A DNA stretch of 20,628 bases, taken from contig JAFTYS010000102.1 in the NCBI GenBank assembly GCA_017461285.1, forward strand, positions 1 through 20,628. The letters run 5' to 3'. The stretch comes from Bacteroidales bacterium (GTDB taxonomy: Bacteria > Bacteroidota > Bacteroidia > Bacteroidales > UBA932). The position numbers were made by a program, and so were the translations under genes. Below the pieces are notes generated by a model that had not been told where the DNA came from, did not search any database, and saw only the letters and a program-made list of their open reading frames with translations. Below are positions 7,607-14,360 of the stretch, one piece after another (positions within the stretch are counted from its first letter, which is position 1; the number at the start of each line of letters is the position of its first letter).

Positions 7607-9040
7607 ATGAAAAAGATAACATTAATCGCAATGACAGCCGCAGTGGGAATGGCTTTCGCAGCTTGCGAACCTACTCTCATTGACGGACCGGAGCCATTTG
7701 GCAAAGTAGAATCTACTGTCCTCGCGAATGGCATTACATATCAGCAGTTTGCTGATGAGGCTTGCACACAGCCTGACGAAGCAGGAAACTTCGTCAAGTT
7801 CAACAGTGCTGCAGGTATCGTTCAGGTCTTTGTCGAGTCTACCGGAGCACATATCTTCACAGGTGCCGGTGGAGTCGTTAAGATTCCTGTAAAGCGCGGC
7901 CAGGAGCCTAGCACAAATCTCATTTTCCGTATCGCTAACGCTGACGGTACTTTCACTGACGCAGTCAAGACATTCGCTTGTACACCGCCTACTGAGCTTT
8001 CTCCAGAGATGCTTATTCTCGCAAGTGATAATGGCCAGAAGGTATGGAAGTGGGCTCCGGCAGCAGTTTATGGTAATGCAGGTCACACTGGCGCAGGTGC
8101 AAACTTCAACGCTCCTGGAGTTGTAGACGGAATATGGTGGGGTTGCGAGTCAGCTGATGCCCTTATGGACCAGCTTGCACATTCAGGCGGTACAGCTTAC
8201 GGTGATGAGGCTAATGGAGCTTATATGGTATTCTCTGAGGATGGAGTCGTTACTTCATACAAACCAACAGGAGAAGTTATCAGAAGCGGCAAGTTCGAGG
8301 TAAAGAATTATGACCCTTCACGCGCAAGCGGCTGGGAGCTCGGTAAGCTTACTACTTCAGAGCCGGCTCTTCTCTTCCCTTGGAAGGTTAACGGTGGCGG
8401 TACTCCTGTTACAGAGTATGATATCATGTACTTCACTCCTCAGGCTATGACTCTTGTACATACTGCAGGTCAGGCTGCCGGTGGCTGGGGTGAGATCACT
8501 CACTGGAGCTTCATCGGTGGTTCGCCAGACCCACTTACAATCGAGGGTACTTGGACATATGGTGCCAACGGTTATGGTAACGGTGGACATGCCGGCGCTG
8601 GCGCGGCATTTAATGCTCCAGGCGTAGTAGATGGAAACTGGTGGGGTGTAGCGACAGGTGACGAGCTTGCAGATCAGCTTGCTCACGCTGGTGGCACTGC
8701 AACAGGCGACGAGTCTTCAGAGGCATATATGGTATTTGAAGGCAACACAGTCACTACTTATGCTCCAGACGGATCTAAGGTTCGCGGTGGCGAGTGGACA
8801 GCTGTGATGAATGATTATGCTTCAGGTGCAGGTCGTGGCGCAGCAGGTTGGGAACTCGGTAAGCTCACTACTTCAGAGCCTGCTCTCCTCTTCCCTTGGA
8901 TGGTCAACGGCGGTGGTACTCCTGTCACTGAGTTTGACATTATGTACTTCGATGCAAATAATATGACCCTTGTTTACACAGCAGGCCAGGCATCCGGTGG
9001 ATGGGGTGAGATCACTCACTGGGTATTCGTTCGCAAGTAA
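7607..9040 (+). CDS. Probable surface glycan-binding lipoprotein in the SusE/SGBP position, with duplicated C-terminal domain
   Basis: 477 residues from the ATG at 7607 (a TTG at 7601 adds two residues). The signal peptide ends in a lipobox (FAAC, Cys20). About residues 30-135 look like an immunoglobulin-type beta-sandwich. The remainder is two copies of a domain of about 160 residues. Each copy contains NAPGVVDG, WWG, YMVF, GWELGKLTTSEPALLFPW, VNGGGTPVTE and GWGEITHW. The conserved Trp and Tyr residues could form binding platforms. I do not recognise a named Pfam family for the repeat. The role is inferred from position directly after susD, lipid anchoring and absence of catalytic motifs: surface capture of the polymer in support of SusCD, like SGBP-B of the Bacteroides ovatus xyloglucan locus, though no sequence similarity to that protein is claimed. 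It is the last gene before the terminator at 9062-9094. Confidence 0.8.
   Translation: MKKITLIAMTAAVGMAFAACEPTLIDGPEPFGKVESTVLANGITYQQFADEACTQPDEAGNFVKFNSAAGIVQVFVESTGAHIFTGAGGVVKIPVKRGQEPSTNLIFRIANADGTFTDAVKTFACTPPTELSPEMLILASDNGQKVWKWAPAAVYGNAGHTGAGANFNAPGVVDGIWWGCESADALMDQLAHSGGTAYGDEANGAYMVFSEDGVVTSYKPTGEVIRSGKFEVKNYDPSRASGWELGKLTTSEPALLFPWKVNGGGTPVTEYDIMYFTPQAMTLVHTAGQAAGGWGEITHWSFIGGSPDPLTIEGTWTYGANGYGNGGHAGAGAAFNAPGVVDGNWWGVATGDELADQLAHAGGTATGDESSEAYMVFEGNTVTTYAPDGSKVRGGEWTAVMNDYASGAGRGAAGWELGKLTTSEPALLFPWMVNGGGTPVTEFDIMYFDANNMTLVYTAGQASGGWGEITHWVFVRK
8042..8518 (+). repeat. First copy of a tandem intragenic domain duplication
   Basis: This stretch encodes about 159 residues, from VWKWAP to THWSFIGG, that match the copy at 8543-9037 over their whole length with few gaps. 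Identity at the protein level is high by eye, while third codon positions have diverged, so the duplication is not very recent. Confidence 0.85.
8543..9037 (+). repeat. Second copy of the tandem intragenic domain duplication
   Basis: It begins at GTWTYGANGYGN and ends with THWVFVRK at the C-terminus. The most conserved blocks are NAPGVVDG, GWELGKLTTSEPALLFPW and GWGEITHW. The central part, around AVMNDYASGAGRGAAG, carries a few extra residues relative to copy 1. Confidence 0.85.
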
Positions 9041-9061
9041 TAATTCAATATACCTGAATTT

Positions 9062-9094
9062 AAGGCAGTCGCATTGATGCGACTGCCTTTTTTT
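9062..9094 (+). terminator. Rho-independent terminator after the SusCD cassette
   Basis: An 11-bp perfect stem (AAGGCAGTCGC pairing with GCGACTGCCTT), a 6-nt loop ATTGAT and a run of seven T residues. It lies 21 nt past the stop codon of the glycan-binding lipoprotein gene. It should end or attenuate the susC-susD transcript before the downstream genes. Confidence 0.92.
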
Positions 9095-9096
9095 GT

Positions 9097-9104
9097 TATA
9101 TTTG
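9097..9104 (+). promoter_or_regulatory. Candidate -7 promoter element for the downstream operon
   Basis: TATATTTG matches TAnnTTTG. It sits directly after the T-tract of the terminator and about 35 bp before the ATG at 9140. No TTTG -33 element is visible at normal spacing because that region is the terminator stem. The position supports a separate transcript start for the accessory and enzyme genes. Confidence 0.5.
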
Positions 9105-9139
9105 TATCTTTTTATGCCAAGTGAAGAATCTTTATAAAG

Positions 9140-10612
9140 ATGAATAAGACAGTCCGATACATATCCTCAGCAGTTTTCGGTATATCCGTTTTTCTGTTCT
9201 GGCATCTTCTGTACCCTCATGTCCTTGGATTTCAGGAGCAGAACCAGCTCTTTCTCTTCACATGGGACTTTTTCGTGGAAAGAATGAGCGTCTCAGGGGG
9301 TCTGGCCGATTATATTGCCGAATTCTTCACACAGTTCAGCTACATCCCTTTCTTAGGTAAAGTGCTGACAGCGCTCCTTTTTGTCGCATTTCAGCTGTCT
9401 GTTGCCTATGCTTCCGGAAGGAAGGAATGGTACGTCTTGAGTTTCGTCGCTCCTGTGCTACTCCTTGTCTATATGTGCGACATATATGTGATGCTATGCT
9501 ATCTTGTCGCTCTGACAATCAGCGTCCTGCTCTGCGGACTGTACCGCAGACGTCCTGGTCTGATATGGGCATCTGCAGCCTCTATCCTTGGCTACTGGCT
9601 CATCGGTCCTGCCATCTTCATTTTTGCCATATTTGTATTGGCCCGCGAGAGGAACTGGAAATCTGTGACGGTGCTGGCGCTTGCTGTTCTTGCCGTTGTT
9701 GTATCGAAGTTCACATACCTCCAGCAGTATCCGTGGAAGACTGTGATCTTCGGAATCAATTATTACAGAATGGCTCTGACTGTTCCGGCAATGCAGATCA
9801 TTGTTGCCGTGGCAGCTCTCATTCCTGCTCTTACTGATTGTCTTCCAAAACCGAAGACCATGACAAGAGTTGTGCTTGGAGTGATTATTGTCGCTGGCGG
9901 CGTTGCAGGCTGCTTTGTGAACTACCAGAAGGACGTTGCCGAACTGGTAAGTTATGACCAGATGGTAAGATATGAGGATTGGGACGGAATCTTGAAACGC
10001 GCCGAGAAATATCAGCCAGACTCCGAACTGGGAAGCGTTAGCGTCAATCTTGCCTTGTTCATGAGCGGCAGAGGAGGAGAACTTCCGAGATTCAAGCAGT
10101 TCGGTACGAGAGGACTGATTCTGCCTAATATCAGGGACTTCATCTCCAACTCATCTTCGTCCGAGGTCTTCTGGAGGCTTGGAATGATAAACGAGTCCCT
10201 TCGCTACGCATTTGATACACAGGAGTCTCTCATAAACAACCGCAAGAGCGGACGATGGATGAGCAGGATGGCGCAGTGCCAGATGCTCAACGGACGCTAC
10301 GATGTCGCCGAGAAATATCTTGACATCCTCAGCAACAGCCTGTTCTATAGAAAATGGGCAAACGATCAGAGAAGATATCTTAGGAACGAGCGTGCTATAG
10401 CATCCGATCCTATATATGCATACCTCCAGTCTGTTCGTTATCAGACAGATTTCCTTTACTATTATCCGGAGATGGACAAGATGCTGGCGATTCTATATCA
10501 CCAGAATAAGAACAATGTGATGGCCGCCTGGTACTATCAGGCATGGACAGCCCTAAAGAAGAATGAAAACCATGACAATCAGACATATACTGGCAACGCT
10601 CACGGCAATTAG
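9140..10612 (+). CDS. DUF6057-like polytopic inner-membrane protein with C-terminal helical-repeat domain
   Basis: 490 residues; function unknown. The first 265 residues hold about seven or eight hydrophobic segments (about 8-30, 70-91, 99-117, 119-135, 142-167, 174-191, 213-231, 244-262), so this half is embedded in the inner membrane. Residues 265-480 are soluble and helical, resembling TPR repeats, and align by eye with the lipoprotein at 31-1074 (for example NLALFMSGRGGELPRF, SSEVFWRLGMI and GRYDVAEKYLDILSNS). The overall architecture fits what I know as DUF6057, a Bacteroidetes family; the label is from memory and should be checked. It heads the downstream transcript behind a promoter-like element. 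Its last 50 nt overlap the start of the next gene, suggesting translational coupling with the CxxCH/propeller protein. Confidence 0.78.
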   Translation: MNKTVRYISSAVFGISVFLFWHLLYPHVLGFQEQNQLFLFTWDFFVERMSVSGGLADYIAEFFTQFSYIPFLGKVLTALLFVAFQLSVAYASGRKEWYVLSFVAPVLLLVYMCDIYVMLCYLVALTISVLLCGLYRRRPGLIWASAASILGYWLIGPAIFIFAIFVLARERNWKSVTVLALAVLAVVVSKFTYLQQYPWKTVIFGINYYRMALTVPAMQIIVAVAALIPALTDCLPKPKTMTRVVLGVIIVAGGVAGCFVNYQKDVAELVSYDQMVRYEDWDGILKRAEKYQPDSELGSVSVNLALFMSGRGGELPRFKQFGTRGLILPNIRDFISNSSSSEVFWRLGMINESLRYAFDTQESLINNRKSGRWMSRMAQCQMLNGRYDVAEKYLDILSNSLFYRKWANDQRRYLRNERAIASDPIYAYLQSVRYQTDFLYYYPEMDKMLAILYHQNKNNVMAAWYYQAWTALKKNENHDNQTYTGNAHGN

Positions 10613-12032
10613 CCTCTTGGTAGCTTCCTGCAGCAGGGAGACGGTGCTCCGTGAAGATCTGCCTCATATCTTCCCGGATTATATCGGTGTGACTGTTCCT
10701 GCCGGAATAGCGCCTCTTAACTTCGACCTTCCGGAAGAGTATACTAAGGTCTTTGCGAAGGTCAGCGATTCTCATGGCAACAGCATCACTGCCAAAGGAC
10801 GCTATGCCGGTTTCGATGTGGACAAGTGGCATAAGATCACGGAAGCAAATGTCGGGGAGACTCTGTCCGTCACAGTCGCAGGATTCAGGGATGGCAGATG
10901 GGAGCAGTTCCGTCCGTTCATGATCTTTGTAAGCGAGTATCCTCTAGAGGATTATGGCGTCACTTACCGCAAGTTCGCTCCCGGATACGAGACCTACAGC
11001 AAGATCGGAATCTACCAGAGGAATATCCATGACTTCGATGAAGATCCTATTCTTGAAGGCACTCTTCTTCCGGGACAATGCATGGGCTGCCATACGGCAA
11101 ATGCGACGAGTCCGGACCAGTTCCTTTTCCATCTGAGGGGAAAGCATGGAGCTACGGTCGTCCAGACTGAGGGAAACAGGAAATGGCTCGAGACCAAGAC
11201 CGACAGCACGATAGCCAAGGCTGTCTACTCTTACTGGCATCCGTCGGGCGATTATGTGGCCCATTCGAATAACAAGATCCACCAGCTTTTCTGGACAGGA
11301 AACAATGAAAGATATATTGAAGTATATGATGACGCTTCCGATGTAATCGTCCACAATGTGAGAAGCGACCAGTATATCCTTTCACCTTTGCTGATGACAG
11401 AGGATTTCGAGACCTATCCGGCCTTTTCAAGCGATGGAAAGACCCTCTACTTCTGTTCCGCACCAAAGAAGGATGTGCCTGCAGAAGCTGAAGATCTCCA
11501 CTATAACCTTTGTTCGATATCCTTCGATGTGGATACGGAAACATATGGCAGTCAGGTGGATACACTTATCAATGCTTATGCGGCCGGCAAGAGCGTTACC
11601 TTCCCTCGTCCTTCGTACGACGGCAGATGGCTGCTGTATTCATATGCAGATTTCGGATGTTTCCCGATCAATCATAAGGAAGCGGACCTTTGGCTTATGG
11701 ACCTCAAAGACGGCAGCACCCATCCTCTTGAAAGGGCGAATTCCGCATATTGCGAAAGCTTCCACAACTGGAGTTCGGATTCGCATTGGATTCTCTTTGC
11801 GAGCCGTCGCGGTGACAGCCTGTATTCATGCATCTACATTGCCGAGATAGATGAAGACGGAAATGCGTCAAAGCCTTTCATCCTGCCGCAGAAGGAGCCG
11901 TCATTCTATCATAACACCCTGTTCACTTTCAATGTTCCTGACTTCACTAAGGAAAAGGTGGACTTCAAGATAAGAGGAGCCTATAAGGAGGCGTTTTCAG
12001 ACGAACGAGTAAAAGTAACTGTCAAGAAATGA
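10563..12032 (+). CDS. Lipoprotein with CxxCH motif and TolB/PD40-type beta-propeller (downstream paralog)
   Basis: 489 residues; paralog of the protein at 1052-2497 along its entire length. The signal peptide ends in LVASC (Cys23 from the ATG at 10563; the ATG at 10572 would also give a good signal peptide). Shared landmarks are PDYIGVTVPAGIAPLNF at the mature N-terminus, APGYETY, the c-type heme motif CMGCH at 173-177, HPSGDY near 226, FSSDGKTLYF near 286, YDGRWLLYSYADFG near 351 and WSSDSHWILFASRRGD near 403. The heme motif falls at the same residue number as in the paralog. The final codons overlap the next start in an ATGA arrangement. An electron-transfer or redox-sensing role at the envelope is possible, but the partner and reaction are unknown. 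Confidence 0.8.
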   Translation: MKTMTIRHILATLTAISLLVASCSRETVLREDLPHIFPDYIGVTVPAGIAPLNFDLPEEYTKVFAKVSDSHGNSITAKGRYAGFDVDKWHKITEANVGETLSVTVAGFRDGRWEQFRPFMIFVSEYPLEDYGVTYRKFAPGYETYSKIGIYQRNIHDFDEDPILEGTLLPGQCMGCHTANATSPDQFLFHLRGKHGATVVQTEGNRKWLETKTDSTIAKAVYSYWHPSGDYVAHSNNKIHQLFWTGNNERYIEVYDDASDVIVHNVRSDQYILSPLLMTEDFETYPAFSSDGKTLYFCSAPKKDVPAEAEDLHYNLCSISFDVDTETYGSQVDTLINAYAAGKSVTFPRPSYDGRWLLYSYADFGCFPINHKEADLWLMDLKDGSTHPLERANSAYCESFHNWSSDSHWILFASRRGDSLYSCIYIAEIDEDGNASKPFILPQKEPSFYHNTLFTFNVPDFTKEKVDFKIRGAYKEAFSDERVKVTVKK

Positions 12033-12574
12033 AGAAGATAATCATTATGCTGCTCGCCGGCGCAGCCATGCTGGCATCCTGCTCTCAGGAGAAGGGATAT
12101 GTGATTTATGGAACCGTCAGCAATCCTGAACTGGAAGGCGCTCAGGTCTTCCTTGTCCCGCTTGAGAATCCTGTCAAGGAGACCATTGATTCCGTTGTGA
12201 TCCGTAACCAGATGTTCGAGTTCCGCGGTACGGAGGAGAAGATGGCGGACATAAGGATTGAAAGATACAAACGCTATGGAAACGAGAATCTTCTCGTTGT
12301 GACCGAACCGGGCGAAACATTCGTAACCATCGGCCAGGTAAGCAGCGGCAGAGGAACCCCTCAGAACGACTCTCTCCAGGTGTGGAAGAACCTGACCATG
12401 CAGTACTTTCAGCAGTCGGGCGATCTGCGCAAGCAGGGCATGAAGGCTGAAGCCGATGCGCTGCGTGAAGCATATGTGGCCCGCACCCGCCAGATGGCTT
12501 CGAATGTCGGCAAGGGAACCACTCTCGGTGTCTTCCTCGACTCCCGCTATCCGAAATCTCCAGATAAAGAATAA
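12029..12574 (+). CDS. Small DUF4369-like lipoprotein without a thioredoxin domain
   Basis: 181 residues with a lipoprotein signal (MLASC, Cys18). The region after the anchor (YVIYGTVSNPELEGAQVFLV through TEPGETFVTIG) resembles DUF4369, the N-terminal beta-rich domain usually found in front of a TlpA/AhpC-TSA thioredoxin fold in Bacteroidetes lipoproteins. It is followed by a charged helical stretch (about 110-165) and then stops at PKSPDKE, where the thioredoxin domain would normally begin. No CxxC redox motif is present. No continuation appears in another frame, because the next gene starts 4 nt later with its own signal peptide. It overlaps the preceding gene by 4 nt (ATGA). It may be a stand-alone accessory domain or a shortened descendant of a DUF4369-thioredoxin protein. 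Confidence 0.72.
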   Translation: MKKIIIMLLAGAAMLASCSQEKGYVIYGTVSNPELEGAQVFLVPLENPVKETIDSVVIRNQMFEFRGTEEKMADIRIERYKRYGNENLLVVTEPGETFVTIGQVSSGRGTPQNDSLQVWKNLTMQYFQQSGDLRKQGMKAEADALREAYVARTRQMASNVGKGTTLGVFLDSRYPKSPDKE

Positions 12575-12578
12575 AGTC

Positions 12579-14321
12579 ATGGTCAGATTGTTCAATAACC
12601 TTTTTGCTGCAGTATTCACCTTTATTGCCATTGCTGCCTGTCAGCCTGCCGAGGCAGACAATGCCGATACAGAAGTAAGCATCGGACAGACGGCATTTTC
12701 CTTCACTGCTGCTGAAGGAAAGAAGGACGTCTTCATCCATGCGTCTGCACAGATCGAGGTGACAAGTTCGGAATCATGGTGCAAAGCGGCAGAAGAGCCA
12801 TATGCAACATCCGGAATCAAAAGATTTTCCGTTTCAGTCAACGAGAATATGAGTGTCGCAGAAAGGATCGCTGTTCTGACCGTTGCGAGAGCAGACGAGA
12901 ATGTCGGCACCATTACTGTGACTCAAAAAGGCCATGCTCTTATCGTAGACACCGGAGAAATTAAAGACCTGCCGTCAGCTGGGGGGACCTTCCATGTCAA
13001 TGTCCTGTCCGCCGGTGACTATAATGTTTCGACCGGAGGAGCATCATGGGTGAAACTTAAGGAAAAGAACCATGAAGAATGTACGGCCCTCTTTTCTGTG
13101 ACTGAAAACATCCAGACTTTTTCACGCGAGACTTACCTGACCTTTACTGCCGGAGATGAGTCGTATAAGGTCTATGTGAGCCAGAAGGCAAGCGAGAAGG
13201 AAGTGCCTGCACCTGACATGACGGGCATGGAATCCGATGCAAGAACGCTTATGAAGAAGATGGATCTTGGCATCAATCTGGGAAATACGCTTGAAGCGAT
13301 CGGCGGTGAGACTGCCTGGGGCGCTCCGAAGACAACGGAAGCAATAATAAGATACTTCAAAGAGTTGGGATTCAATGCGGTACGTATTCCATGCTCATGG
13401 GATCAGCATCTTGAATCCGGCAGCGACAATATCGTCAAGGAAAGCTGGATGAACCGTGTGAAGGAAGTTGTGGACTATGTCGTCGGCAATGATATGTATG
13501 CGGTTCTCAACATCCACTGGGATGGCGGCTGGCTGGAGAACGACATTCCGAACGGCTATGACAAGGCTGTGGATGAGAAGCAGGCCGCGATCTGGACCCA
13601 GATAGCGACAGTTTTCCGTGATTATGACGAACATCTGGTCTTTGCAGGTACGAATGAGCCTAATGTTGAAAATGCATCGCATATGGAGACCCTTCTTAAG
13701 TACGAGCAGACATTCATCGATGCCGTACGTGCTACAGGCGGAAGGAATGCCTATCGTGTTCTGGTCTTTCAGGGCCCTTCTACAGATGTGGACAAGACCG
13801 ACAAACTTATGAGCAAGCTCCCTCAGGACAAGGTGGAGGGCAGGCTTGCAGCGGAAGTACATTACTACACCCCATGGCAGTTCTGCGGAATGAACAAGGA
13901 TGAATCATGGGGCAAGATGATGTATTTCTGGGGCGATGCCCAGAAGGAATATGCGACAGGTGCATATGAAGGCAAGTGGCTGAGCGGGTACAATGAGGAT
14001 TATGTCGCAGCCCAGATGGCCAAGATGAAGAAGAAGTTCTGGGACAACGGCATACCGGTGATCATAGGCGAGTATAGCGTATGCACCACCAAGACCTGCA
14101 ATCTTGGAACCTCTGAAGAGAATGACAAGGCATATGAAGGCTATATGAAATCACGTGCTGCTTTCAACGCCTGTGTAGTGAGAGAGGCTAAGTCCAATGG
14201 ATGTGTGCCTTTCTACTGGCATTGCGAGGGTGACCTGATCGACAGGAAAGCGCTTAAGGTTACCGAGCAGATGACATACGAGGCCATCGTGGAAGCAGGC
14301 AAGACCCAATATCCCGACTAG
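12579..14321 (+). CDS. Surface GH5 endo-beta-glucanase lipoprotein with two BACON domains (GH5_4-like, candidate xyloglucanase)
   Basis: 580 residues from the ATG at 12579, chosen because it begins a clean lipoprotein signal (IAIAAC, Cys21). The frame is open upstream to 12456 but that part is inside the previous gene. Residues 33-117 and 119-203 are two BACON beta-sandwich domains, each ending in the TVTQKG or VYVSQKA type strand. The GH5 TIM barrel spans about 217-575 and starts with GINLGNTLEA, then GFNAVRIPCSW, NIHWDGGW, TNEPN with predicted acid/base Glu360, HYYTPW, and IGEYS with predicted nucleophile Glu498. All expected catalytic residues are present. Acidic residues soon after the lipidated Cys fit surface export. 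The enzyme should cut a beta-1,4-glucan backbone at the cell surface; the GH5_4-like signature and neighbouring GH31/GH43 genes favour xyloglucan. Mannan or mixed-linkage glucan are alternatives. Confidence 0.92.
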   Translation: MVRLFNNLFAAVFTFIAIAACQPAEADNADTEVSIGQTAFSFTAAEGKKDVFIHASAQIEVTSSESWCKAAEEPYATSGIKRFSVSVNENMSVAERIAVLTVARADENVGTITVTQKGHALIVDTGEIKDLPSAGGTFHVNVLSAGDYNVSTGGASWVKLKEKNHEECTALFSVTENIQTFSRETYLTFTAGDESYKVYVSQKASEKEVPAPDMTGMESDARTLMKKMDLGINLGNTLEAIGGETAWGAPKTTEAIIRYFKELGFNAVRIPCSWDQHLESGSDNIVKESWMNRVKEVVDYVVGNDMYAVLNIHWDGGWLENDIPNGYDKAVDEKQAAIWTQIATVFRDYDEHLVFAGTNEPNVENASHMETLLKYEQTFIDAVRATGGRNAYRVLVFQGPSTDVDKTDKLMSKLPQDKVEGRLAAEVHYYTPWQFCGMNKDESWGKMMYFWGDAQKEYATGAYEGKWLSGYNEDYVAAQMAKMKKKFWDNGIPVIIGEYSVCTTKTCNLGTSEENDKAYEGYMKSRAAFNACVVREAKSNGCVPFYWHCEGDLIDRKALKVTEQMTYEAIVEAGKTQYPD

Positions 14322-14360
14322 AACATATACAAAAACTGATAACCAATAATTGAAATAGTG

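Noticed and set aside
12456..12578. Upstream extension of the GH5 frame to 12456
   Set aside because: This part overlaps the DUF4369-like gene in another frame, and the lipoprotein signal peptide begins only at the ATG at 12579.
12540..12900. Frameshifted remnant of a thioredoxin domain after the DUF4369-like gene
   Set aside because: No CxxC or TlpA-like sequence is visible in the other frames. The region encodes the GH5 signal peptide and first BACON domain instead.
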